Source: Erythrocercus mccallii
Taxonomy: Eukaryota > Chordata > Aves > Passeriformes > Dicruridae
Direction: 5' to 3'
NCBI GenBank assembly: GCA_013397435.1
Contig: VZRG01000189.1
Span: 558,001-622,000 of the forward strand
DNA: 64,000 nt
Shown here in pieces: positions 27,683 to 37,862 of this stretch. Positions within the stretch are counted from its first letter, which is position 1, and each line of letters starts with the position of its first letter. The position numbers were made by a program, and so were the translations under genes. The notes beneath the pieces are model-generated. The model saw only the letters and a list, made by a program, of their open reading frames with translations. It made no database searches and was not told the origin of the DNA.

Positions 27683-28237
27683 GTGATGGTTTGTCAGACC
27701 GTTGATGCAAACGCACTGAAGCCTGGGGGGCTGTCCCCAGTTAATTGGAGCAATAGAGGCCAGATTAGAAGGGCTCAGTGCCCGCCTGGCACAGGCGCTG
27801 GCAGAGCTGATTTGAGCTGTCCTATACAAGGCTCAGGACAGGTCACTGTGGTCCCATGGCAGTGTGATAATCTCGGGCTTTACAGAAACAAATTTGCATC
27901 TGAATGCAGCCAGGGCCATATCGAAAGGTTTATTCTCCTCCAGATTTTCCTGAGTGACTTTCTGGAGGAGGGTGCAGCAGCAGGGAGGTGGATGGGGAGC
28001 AGAGCATTGTGTCTGTGTGAGCTCCCACTGGGGTCTGGTCACGCTCACTTCAGGAGGTTGTTTATGCACTGGGCTTTGCTCCGTCTCAGCAGGCCTGCTG
28101 CCTGGGGCTTGGCACTTGCAGAGCTTTCCCTAATGCTCTCCTGGAGAAATGAGGGGTTTCGCTGTGGCTGGGCAGAGGGGACTCTTCCTGCTTTGGCATG
28201 GGAAGGTCTCCACATGGCCCTCATGAGATCCTGGTGA
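27683..28237 (+). other. Longest gap-free open frame (184 codons), coding status unproven
   Basis: This is the longest uninterrupted frame in the window that does not cross Ns. The translation begins MMVCQTVDANALKPGG and is rich in Gly, Ala, Leu, Trp and Cys. I recognise no family. Two minus-strand frames overlap its ends (27833-28069 and 28045-28398). Local GC is higher than in the flanks, which lowers stop-codon density and can produce such frames by chance. The 5' third has features of regulatory DNA instead: an octamer and a GC-rich inverted repeat. No promoter, splice site or polyadenylation signal could be tied to it. Confidence 0.15.
27735..27960. promoter_or_regulatory. Candidate noncoding regulatory element
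   Basis: Within unique sequence of raised GC there is a TTAATTGG homeodomain-like motif near 27740. A perfect inverted repeat, CGCCTG-GCA-CAGGCG, lies at 27783-27797, with a CpG in each arm. A consensus POU octamer, ATTTGCAT, lies at 27892-27899. Retained CpGs and dense known motifs are typical of conserved enhancers, but conservation itself cannot be seen from one sequence. Confidence 0.25.
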
Positions 28238-31200
28238 AGTCTCAGCACCACCAGCAGCCTTGGGACAATGCCTCTGCCCACACTTGCTTTGTCTTCTTTT
28301 TCAGTTCCTTCCTCTGAGATCTGTGTACTCAGTTTTATGTCCAATTTGCACTTCTCACAAATTGTTTTAGAGAAACAAGATTTCTTATTGATGCTCAAAG
28401 AACAAATGTAATTTCTTAATTCTTGGGCTTTGTGTTGTGCTAGCCCTTTCTTTCATTTTCCAACCATGGCAAATTGCAGCTAATACCAGAATATTGTTTG
28501 ATGTTTCTGAGCTAAATTTCACATAAATGAATTTCTTGTTACACCCATAACTTAAATATCCTTCTACATTAATGATAGAGTCAGTCTCCATTTATTGCAC
28601 TCTAACTGGTACTGCAGCTTAAATAAATAAAATAATACAGAACAGTCAATTCTGCTGGCCCAGCATCATGTATCTATTTGCACTAATAAGTTAATTTCCA
28701 TAATTGTTATTCAGAACTAACATAATTTGAAAGAAGAGAGGTCGTAATGGTCATGATGCCCTGAGAGGATTTTGCCTTGCTGAAGTCAACACATTGAAGC
28801 CTCTGAAGGATTCTGGAGAAAATAATGCCCATAACCCAATCATTCAGTTAATGTTATTACTCATTTATTTGTTTTCCATCAGTGAGATACCCAGTGACCT
28901 CCAAAACAAGACTGTGCCTTTGACACACAGACACATCACATTTGCTCTGTCTGTGCTCATCCTGAGTCTTTAAAATCCAATGGTAAGTCTTCCAGTGGAC
29001 CTTTAAAAGCGCTGCCTGCATTTGTCTTTGCTGTCTATTCAAGTAATCTGGAGCACAGCAACAGGGAATGCTCTTTGTGCCTGGTAAAGCAAATAAACCT
29101 CCTTCAACTTGCTTTTGTACTCTTGCTGAGACCCCTTCAGTTCTGGTAACATTTGGTTAAGAGAAGACACTGAAGTGTGGTGCTGCTCGAACACAAGGCC
29201 CCATTGAGCTAACTCAAGCAACACTGACATTTTTACTAAAAAAAGATGTATCTCACAGGGAATTGCTGGTGAAACTGCTATACATCAGATTAGGATGTCA
29301 TATGCTACATTTTATTTTGTCACTTAAAATTAAATGCATTTGTAATATGTAGAGTACTAAAATCAAATCAGGATTTAATCCATTTTAGAAACATGTTCTA
29401 TTACAGGAGAAATGTGCATGGCAAACTCGGAATGTCATAGAGCATTTGCAATAAATATCAATGACATTCCTTGGTCATTTTATTTTTGCCTATAAGTTAC
29501 ATATGAGACACTGACCTTTCTAAATGTTCTACACAGATAACCTGATCCTTAATACAATGGTGAAATATTATTGCAATTATTGTTTGCAGAGCTATGGGAG
29601 GGGTTGCAGAAGATGTTTTGGATAAAAAGGAGGAAATATATTAGTGGATTGGACTGCTACATTAGAGCTTACAGTGAAGTTCTCAGTGATGACAGGGGAC
29701 TAAAGGTCTTTTCTTGTTTTGCTTGCTGTTCAAAAAATAGAAATAAAATTAAAATCAGTTTATTTAAAGGTAATTTCTAGTGGAAAGAAAGCTTAAAAAA
29801 TTGCAAAATAGGCATTTGCCTCCATAACCCAAGACAGTGTTATTCACAGAACTTTCTAATCTCCCTCCCCTAAATAGAAAAATTTGTTTAGTGTAGAAAT
29901 TCACAGAACATTTCAATTAAAATGAATTTGAAATTTCAGTGTGAGTTAAAGCTTAACTCTACATTTTCCATCCACTTATCTTTAATGCCTGATTCTCCAG
30001 AATAGGAAGGTTGAAAGTAAAACAAGTCTGAACAACAATAATCTTACATTTGTCTTGCTGGGGAGTTTGGAAATGCAAACAGAAAATACTAACCCCTGAA
30101 ATTAAGAGCATGTGGAGGAGAAATGTGATGATCTCTTTAAACTAAATGAAAGCCTCTGAGATGTCTCACAAGGGACACCTCTGTTCTTGCTGCTTATCAC
30201 ACACCAGGCTGGAAAAATCCATGTCCTCACCCAGATTTACAGGAAGATCTTCCTTCATGACATGGCAGCCAGGCCAGAAAAATATCCATGTCACACCTGT
30301 GGGTGGTTATACATTATATAATTACATTTATTTTAACTTTTATAATTATAATATAGTTATAAAATATATTACCTATAGTGTAACTGCTGCTGCCATGTGT
30401 GTAGGTCTTGGTGAGTGAAAGGGAACCCTTGTACCAGTGCAAAAGAAAAAATGCAAATCCAGAGAAATTTGTGGAACCCCACAGAAACAATCTCTGGAAT
30501 TTCATTTCTTGGTGTTACTGTTCACTTATTCCTCCTTTACCACCTGTTTCTGTTACATGCTGTACTTTCAGCTGCTCTGGTGGCAACTCTTTGGATGTTA
30601 CAAAGTCATGCAAACTAAGCAAGAGCCATGGTGCATTTTGATTTTCAGAGAGATGTCCAGACACAGAGGGCCAGTGAACCAGGACTTCCCTGGAGCCAGA
30701 CTCCACCCCATATATCCCAAAAGATGGCTTAGGAAAGAGAAGAGGCCTCATTCAGATAGTGCTAAAGCACATCTTCATCTTCATAAGGGTTCATACAAAA
30801 AAAAATTTCCCATTTTATTTTCAGAGACAGTAATCCACCCTTGTTTTTGACTCCACTTGGACTTCAGTAGAGAAACTGAGAGAAGAGTTGGCAGGAAAAT
30901 TTGATTTCTCCACAATTCATTCCTCTATCTTTCCAGGGAAGTAAGTATATCTCATATAAAGAACTGGGGAAAAAAAGGACAAGAGGTTAACTTTTACACA
31001 GGCCTTGACCTCTCCATTTCTGTAGGTGCCATTCATGGCTTTCCAACAGTAGCTTCATTTTCTAAAAGCATGGGGCAGCTCGGGCTCAAGGACACGGTTA
31101 TTGGTGTTTCTTGCTTTCTTGTGGTGGTGCATTGTCTTCCTCCCAACTCTCCTCAGCTTATGTTTGGACAGGCCACAGAGAAAAAAGGGAACTACTGATG

Positions 31201-31815
31201 TTAAAAGCATCCAGCTTGCCATTCAGAGCCTTTTGTTGTTCACACACACGCCTGGTTCCTGCTTTGGTTCTGGGAGCCGCGCGTCTCTGAATTGATGGCA
31301 AAATGGACTAATTTGAAAAAAAGATATCTGAATATGGGGTTTTTTCCTTTAGTCGTCTTTTCTCATTAAATATTTCTTTGCTTTCATCTACAACAAGCAT
31401 AACGAGATAATTCTGTTTACCATTCCTCACCAAGAAAAGTAATTAGAATGCAAGGTAATTTCCATAAAATGCATTATGACTTTAATATCAGTAAAAGCCA
31501 CTTAAATATTAAATGCACAGAAAAAATATTAGCTAAATTATCATGGAATAATATGATCAGGTTACTTTAGGAGGAAAAAAGTGATAAATGTGTTTTAATA
31601 AACTGTGCAAAATTATATGTACCATATTCTTGCTTCCTGTCAATTTTATTTAGAGTTAAATGCCATTGTGATAATTAGTTGGGTTTTACTATGTTCATTA
31701 AAAGCTTTTCTAATGATCACATAAAGAAATAAGTGAAATTAATTCCTTTCTTTAAATTCAAAGGAATTTATCAAATGAATAAACAAAAAGCTTTTGCTGA
31801 GGCACAGACACACTA
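28238..31815. other. Unique noncoding DNA
   Basis: No gene or mobile element was recognised. An especially AT-rich stretch with alternating TAT/ATA sequence lies at about 30308-30375. Open frames are at most 137 codons (30437-30850). Confidence 0.5.
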
Positions 31816-31872
31816 TCATAGAATCATAGAATCATGGAATGGTTTGAGTTGGAAGGGGACCTTCCAAGAAGG
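31816..31872 (-). mobile_element. Very short CR1 3' tail, minus strand
   Basis: The plus strand reads 'catagaatcatagaatcatgg' followed by 'gtttgagttggaagggga'. This is the reverse complement of the avian CR1 terminus (tail octamers preceded by 'tcccttccaac'). Only about 57 bp are recognisable. The sequence beyond, at 31873-32005, does not match CR1 that I can see. It is a severely 5'-truncated insertion. Confidence 0.85.
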
Positions 31873-34800
31873 TAAGCGTGGGGTGCAAACACCACACTGA
31901 GTCAATGAAGGCTTGGATTTCGGATCAGTGTTGATGTTCTTGATTCCAGACAGGAGCCCTGTGTGTGAGGGGGAGAGCGCATCAAATCCAGTAGTGCTCA
32001 TTCAAGCCAAAGTTCAAAGCTTTTCCTAGGAATGCAGCAAAGGTTCCCCAGTGAAAATGAAAATAGATCTGACTAACATTTCTGACTTTTGCATTTGTTT
32101 TTCAGGATGGGCAAAACTTTCAAAAACTTTTTTTTCAAACTTTCATCTTTCAAAACTTTTGTAAGCCCCATTTTTGGCTACTGAAAAACTCCTAGAGAAG
32201 GAGTGAAGTCTCCTTTCATGACTCACTAGGACTAAAAACACATTCTCAAGGAACTTTTACATCTTGCTAACATTAGAAAATTTATAAATGCTGAAGACAA
32301 CTTCTGGCTGTGAGAAATTACACTAGAAAAAGGAATATGTGAAGAATGATGAATGCTTCAAGATTCAAAACCCACACAAATAAATTAGTTCAAAATCAGA
32401 GCCATTAATTTTGATTTCCATGTGCATGAATATGGTGTTATAATAAAATAATATTTTTGAAATGACTTGCTGTATTAGCTCATTGAATTATTCCAATGAC
32501 TATAGATGCTAATGCTAATGACATTTTTGCTGGGGTGAGTGAATCTGATTTGGAGTCCACATCATGTTGGAAGCAGCTTCCACATTTCAGACTGGGTCAG
32601 ATATTTGGTGAATATTAAGGAGAAAAAAGTGTAAAAACAAAATGTTAATTTCAAAAACACAGCCACAAGATCAACTTGGATAAGAACCAAAAAAAATAGT
32701 TCTTGAACCTTGATACTCACACTCTTCCATTCAAAATGCTGCCAAAGCTGATGGAAAGCACCACTTCACTAACATCCCTGTGAAACCACAATGCTGTTTT
32801 GCTCTTCATGAAACACTTCTCATTATAAAACTCTGGAGAGCAGGCTTGTTTACAATAACTCTGTGAAAAAATTCTACCCAAGAAGATACCAAAGTTGAGA
32901 TGCAGTTGGATTGTAACTGAAACTAATAAGAATAGAGTTAATCATGTCACCTTAATAGAAAAGTAATAATAAAAATAATTGAGTTTAATACATAATTTAG
33001 ATCATTGCATGTTAACACAGTCTGCTTAGGCTTTGAAAAAACATTTATTTCATGTAGAGCTAAGATTTCATTTGGTTTTATAATGGAATTCTCACCAATT
33101 GACTTTAATAACAGCAGTTTGTTAAATCAGATTTTGAATTGGTGCACAAATTTGAAGTTAATATGTTAATTTTTGACACAATATACTCAGCATTTATAGC
33201 CTACTCTTAAGGTAGTTGAATTTATTTTCATGAAGCTTAGTAATCATTGTTGTCTTATATTATAGAAATTAAATTAGTTTTCTTCTGCTGTCCTGATGAG
33301 GAGCAATTTGCCCTATGACTATTTTATTTTATTTTATTTTCAAAACAGTGAATTCTTGCTTTTGTTAGTGGATTTTTTTAAGCTATTGGACACATTTCTA
33401 GGGCAAAATTTATGTTTATATTTAAGTGTCTTCTCAGGAAAGAAGAGAAACTCTGTTCAGTTGCCTTTTTCCTTAGTGACTCCTCTGACCCCTGCTCTTG
33501 CAGTCAAGTGATTCTGTGCAGCATTAAAGGTTTCAGCTGAATTTAAAGGAAAATGAAATGGTCAGATTCCTGACAGTGTCTCCTCTCAAAGCCCAGACAT
33601 CTCCAGGTCATTCTAATTTGATGCTGAGGGACTCCACTCGAAAAAGACTGGGGTTTTTTTTTTTCATTGAAAATAATTATTGAGCTGTCTGGGTGGAATA
33701 TCTTATGGCATACTCTAGTTAGGTAGTCTGTTCAAGAAACCTTTCAGAGCTCATTCTTAACTTTAACCAGTGGAAGTGGTGCATGTTCATAAAGTCCATG
33801 GGTAAACAGGAATTCAAGACCAGATATGGGCTTTGAGCAACGGCCGGGGAGCTCACGAGCAGCATTTGTGATTCCAGATCTGATGTTTCACAGCCTTACT
33901 TGAACAATATGCCCCTTTTATCCTGCTCTCCATCTCTTGGAAAAGGCCAATCTCCTCTACAGCACCAGGGGCTCAAACAAGGGATGCTTCAAAATATATC
34001 TGACACCCTTAAATAAAGTAATTAAGATATGGGTGCAAAATGGGCATTATCAGCATTATGAAGCATGCATGGGCCTTCCTTTCAAAGGCAGCTGTTACAA
34101 GCTCTGCCAGGTGATGGAAGACACAGAATAAGTGGCCTGGGAAGGTACAAGTGGCAGCTCCTGCCTTGCCTGATGCTCCCTATTCTCTGACCATATTCTG
34201 CAAGAACCACTTCATTGATTACTAGGAATTTACATTTCCCTATGACAGAATTACAGAGTGTCCACAAGCAGTCCCTTGCAGAAGAAATCTTGCCAGGGCA
34301 CAAGTGCCTCTGTGCAGCTCTGTTAGTCCCTGTTCAGGAGCACTGCCTGCCTCTGGCCAGCCCATTCATCTGCCCCTTTCTCACCCCTCCTGCAATTTAG
34401 TTCTTCTTTCTGCTGCTGCTGTAGCACTGCCGCTTTTGTATAAACAGGAGCTCTACTCCACCCCGGTGTCTTTTTTTCCCCCTTATTTTCATTAATGCTG
34501 TAGCATCCCAGGGAAGGGGGGAGGGAGAAATGAGGCACTAGGTCAGTAACTCCATCCCTGAACATCTCAGTAATGTGCCTTAAACCTGTGCACTTTCGTG
34601 TGGTTTGTCCCAAGCCATTTGCCAGGACTCAAATGATGGAGCTCCTGCAACTTCCCTTGGGATATGATGCCACAGGAAAGCAGAAAGGGTTGTATTGATA
34701 TTCAGCAGACCTTTTCCTTTTGTTAATTTAATACCATTACTCCATATTCCACCATAACCATTTTCCCCCACTCCATTGCACTTCCTTCTTCAAAACACTT

Positions 34801-35765
34801 CCAGACATTTATGTTCCCTTTTAATCATCTTTTAGCAAAGATTTTGCTTGTTTTTAGGGCTCTTCCCCCCTTGCATTCTGTTTGAATCCAGCCCCTCAGG
34901 GTCATACTCATCTTTTCATCCATAATTGAAAAGACAACCACTCTATACAGTAATGGGAGTTTTTTTCTTTTTCTCCTCAGCTCACGCAAGCTATACAGAT
35001 CCTCACTCATCTCTTCAGGCTCTAAGACATATTGTACCACTGAATTTTAAGCAAATCTACCAGACAAGATCAATGAGCTATTCTGCTTTAAAATCTAGGG
35101 CATAAATTTGCCATCCCTTTGTACATATTTTTACCTTTCCAGATCTTCAGAAAAATGGTTATCTATCCAACATGGAAAAGTAAAAATGAGCAGCTAGCAT
35201 CTTCTTTTATTTATAGCAGGGCTTTCCCCACTAAAACAAAGGAAGCCATTTGCAGAGCAACAGCTCAAAGCAGAATTTAGCACAGAGGCTTCTACAAAGT
35301 TATTTTTCCCTTTTTCACAAAAAGCAGCCTTATTCCAAAACAGAGCACTGGGAGAGGGCATGTGCACCACTTGCACTGCACTTGGACACCATGAAATGGA
35401 ACACTGTGGACCGCAGTGCTGCAGAAGCACTGTGGGACACCCAGGAAACTTCTACCTGTGTGGCACTGTCCCATCAAAATCCAAGGGATGGGTTCAGCAT
35501 GGGGTTCCCTGGGTGAATCCCAAGTGGACCCACCATTTGGTAGGAGAGAAGGCTACTGTGGGAAAGACAAAGAAATGTCTTGCCTAAAAAGATTTTCTGA
35601 AAGAAGTGACATTTTGGGTGGGGAAACTTCTTCCAGGTGCTCAGTGATGCTGGCCACATTCAGCTATGGCTGTCTGCTTGCTAAGGGCATTTCTCTGCTT
35701 TAAGAGAAGGAATGAGCACCTAATGAGTTGTTTACAGAATACTCACAGGTTTAGAAAGGAAAAGT
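31873..35765. other. Unique AT-rich noncoding DNA
   Basis: No gene was recognised. A (ATTTT)4 run lies at 33321-33340. Open frames stay below 100 codons. The AT-rich stretch around 32400-33260 has the mixed, non-repetitive look of conserved noncoding DNA, but carries no decisive signal. Confidence 0.5.
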
Positions 35766-36224
35766 GTTGTGGTTTAACCCCACTGGCAACTCAGCCTCGT
35801 ACAGCTTCTCCCTCAGTCCACTGCAGTGGGAGGGGAGAGAAATGGAAGAGTAAAATGATAAAACGTGAGCTGAGATAAGGACAGTTTAACTACTAAATAA
35901 AGAATTAATCACTCCCTATGGGCAGGCAGGTACTCAGCCATTCCCAGGAAAACTGGGCTCTGTCATAATGAACAGTGACTGGGGAAGAGAAATGCCATAA
36001 TTCCAAATGTTCCCCTCCTTCTTTCTACTTTCCCAGCTTTATATTATGAGCAGACACCATAAGATGTGGAGTATCCCTGTGGTCAGTTGGGGTCAGCTGT
36101 CCCAGCTGTGTCAGCTCCCAGCTCCTTGTGCACCCCCACTCTGCTCAGTGATGGCGTGGTTTGAGGGGCAGAAGAAACTGTGACTCCTTATCAACACTGT
36201 TTCCAGTCAAAATCCAAAAGGAAG
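35766..36224 (-). mobile_element. Solo LTR of an avian endogenous retrovirus, cut by an assembly gap
   Basis: The sequence starts with TGTTGTGGTTTAACCCC, the reverse complement of the 3' end of a common neoavian LTR family. It keeps that family's blocks: 'ggcaggcaggt', 'cttggtcagttggggtcagctg'-like at about 36081-36101, 'ctccttgtgcacccccac', and 'tatcaacactgtttccag' near the edge. Read on the minus strand, a TATA box (TATAAAG, 36037-36043) is correctly placed upstream of the R/U5 part, so the LTR is minus-oriented. By recalled family length, its 5' end (about 60-80 bp) should lie in the gap that begins at 36225. No internal retroviral genes adjoin it. The ERV class is not certain. Confidence 0.85.
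36037..36043 (-). promoter_or_regulatory. LTR TATA box
   Basis: TATAAAG on the minus strand sits inside the solo LTR at the expected U3 position. If active, transcription would start roughly 25-30 bp further along the minus strand, near 36010. Whether this copy is still transcribed is unknown. Confidence 0.5.
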
Positions 36225-36464
36225 NNNNNNNNNNNNNNNNNNNNNNNNNNNNNNNNNNNNNNNNNNNNNNNNNNNNNNNNNNNNNNNNNNNNNNNNNNNN
36301 NNNNNNNNNNNNNNNNNNNNNNNNNNNNNNNNNNNNNNNNNNNNNNNNNNNNNNNNNNNNNNNNNNNNNNNNNNNNNNNNNNNNNNNNNNNNNNNNNNNN
36401 NNNNNNNNNNNNNNNNNNNNNNNNNNNNNNNNNNNNNNNNNNNNNNNNNNNNNNNNNNNNNNNN
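36225..36464. other. Assembly gap (240 Ns)
   Basis: A run of 240 N falls between the LTR edge, ending in 'aaaaggaag', and a pure GGAA array. The left edge already reads GGAAG, so the missing sequence probably includes more of the array as well as the end of the LTR. The true length is unknown. Confidence 0.98.
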
Positions 36465-36550
36465 GGAAGGAAGGAAGGAAGGAAGGAAGGAAGGAAGGAA
36501 GGAAGGAAGGAAGGAAGGAAGGAAGGAAGGAAGGAAGGAAGGAAGGAAGG
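36465..36550 (+). repeat. (GGAA)n microsatellite, about 21.5 copies
   Basis: An uninterrupted array of GGAA (TTCC on the minus strand) covers 86 bases, bounded on the left by the gap, so the real array is longer. Open frames through it encode repeating Lys-Glu-Gly-Arg or Leu-Pro-Ser-Phe and are artefacts. Confidence 0.97.
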
Positions 36551-37186
36551 CTCATTTTTAAATTGAAAATGGAGGGATGAGGGATGCTCCACTTTCAATT
36601 TCCCAGCTTGTAACACCGTTGTGGAAGCCACAACCTGTGCTATTCTGTCTCCTTGTGATGCAAAGTGACAGACAAAACTGGCAGTAATCATCCCACGTGT
36701 GTTAGCTGGGTGCTGCAGTGTGTCTCTGCATTTTCTCATCTGGCTGCTGGCTGCCTCTTAGGTAACAACAGAAAAAGCAGGTATTTTTTTGTGTCTGTGG
36801 GCAGAGAGAAGAAACTCATTAGAATGTGACAAGTTTCTGGGCTGAGTGATATGGCACATGTAATCTCATTATCTCTGCTGGGGAATGACAGGAGTATGCA
36901 TGTAAAACAAGATTTTATGTGTATACTTCAGTCAGTGAGGACTAATGGATTGATAATGGGCTGTTTGTTGCTGCTCAGATTTTGGCTTGCATCCACAGTG
37001 GGGTATGTTGGAGCAGATCCACTGGAGCACACTGATTGATACTTATGCTAAATATAAGCTGGCGAATGTTTAGACTTATTTTCCATTCAGTGTGCAACTT
37101 ATCACTCTGTCATCTCTGAGTATTGCCATGCACATATTACAAATATAGTCACATGGCCTCAGGATTGTCTCTGAAAAAATGAATGG
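36551..37186. other. Unique DNA between two solo LTRs
   Basis: No retroviral gag, pol or env similarity was noticed, so the two LTRs do not bound a provirus. Confidence 0.6.
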
Positions 37187-37191
37187 AAAGG
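37187..37191. repeat. Target-site duplication, left copy
   Basis: AAAGG immediately precedes the LTR terminus TGTAGTGG and is matched exactly by 37858-37862. Confidence 0.85.
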
Positions 37192-37242
37192 TGTAGTGGG
37201 TTGACCCTGGCTGGATGCCAGGCACCCACCAAAGCCTCTCTC

Positions 37243-37265
37243 CCTCTCTCTCTCTCTCTCTCTCT
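37243..37265. repeat. (CT)n microsatellite inside the solo LTR
   Basis: About eleven CT dinucleotides extend a pyrimidine-rich segment near the plus-strand start of the LTR. It probably expanded after insertion. Confidence 0.9.
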
Positions 37266-37372
37266 ATCCCTCTGTAGTTGGAGAGGGGAGGGAAAATATG
37301 ACAAAAGGTTCATGAGTTGTGATAAGGAGAGGGAGACATCACCTGCCAATTACTGTCATGGCCAGAACAGAC

Positions 37373-37378
37373 TTTAAT
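37373..37378 (-). terminator. ATTAAA polyadenylation-type signal of the LTR
   Basis: ATTAAA, the commonest variant polyadenylation signal, is found on the minus strand about 180 bp before the LTR's 3' end. Use of the signal is inferred from position only. Confidence 0.35.
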
Positions 37379-37631
37379 TAGAGATATTAATTGAACTTAT
37401 TACTAACAAAATCAGAGCAGAATAATGAGAAGTAAAATAAGGACCTTAAAACCAACTTCTCCCCACCTCCACCTCCTTCCCAGCTCTACCTCCTCTACCT
37501 CAAGGGAGATATGGTCAATTTATCACATGGTCAGTTCATCACATGTTTTTCCTGATCTTGGTCAGGGACAGCAGTCAGAGATCAGAGAATACTATGAGTT
37601 GGAGGAGACCAGCTGCAATTACAGCTGTGCA

Positions 37632-37715
37632 TCTTCTTCTTCTTCTTCTTCTTCTTCTTCTTCTTCTTCTTCTTCTTCTTCTTCTTCTTCTTCTTCTTCT
37701 TCTTCTTCTTCTTCT
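37632..37715. repeat. (TCT)28 microsatellite inside the solo LTR
   Basis: Twenty-eight uninterrupted TCT triplets (AGA on the minus strand) cover 84 bases. The poly-Ser, poly-Leu and poly-Lys open frames crossing it are artefacts of the repeat. Its purity suggests it is young and likely variable in length. Confidence 0.97.
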
Positions 37716-37857
37716 GCCAACTTGGCCAGAGAGGGTGTGTCCTGGAGGTGCCTGGCATTGGCTCTGCTGGACATGGAGGAAGTTTCCAGCAGCTTCTCAC
37801 AGAAGCCACCCCTGTGGTATCCCCACTACCAAAACCTGGCCGCATGTACCTGACACA

Positions 37858-37862
37858 AAAGG
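37858..37862. repeat. Target-site duplication, right copy
   Basis: AAAGG directly follows the LTR's terminal CA and is identical to the left copy at 37187-37191. Confidence 0.85.

Larger units (their letters stand above)
37192..37857 (-). mobile_element. Complete solo LTR of an avian endogenous retrovirus
   Basis: The 666-bp element runs from TGTAGTGGGTTGACCCTGG to TACCTGACACA. It thus has canonical TG...CA termini with short inverted repeats (TGT/ACA) and a perfect AAAGG duplication on each side. The opening block, the internal 'ggtcagttcatcacatg' and the closing 'agcttctcacagaagccacccctg' match an LTR family I recall from songbird assemblies. Orientation is inferred as minus because the minus strand carries an ATTAAA polyadenylation-type signal (37373-37378) upstream of the end shared with the other LTR here. 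The 5-bp duplication fits ERVL-type integration better than the 6 bp usual for ERVK. The middle, usually a GC-rich repeated region, appears replaced by (TCT)28. Confidence 0.9.

Noticed and set aside
36145..36739. Open frames of 128-182 codons
   Set aside because: They cross 240 Ns and a GGAA microsatellite, and the translated part is a repeating tetrapeptide.
35766..37857. A provirus bounded by the two LTRs
   Set aside because: The LTRs belong to different families, differ in sequence and have no gag/pol/env similarity between them. The second has its own target duplication.
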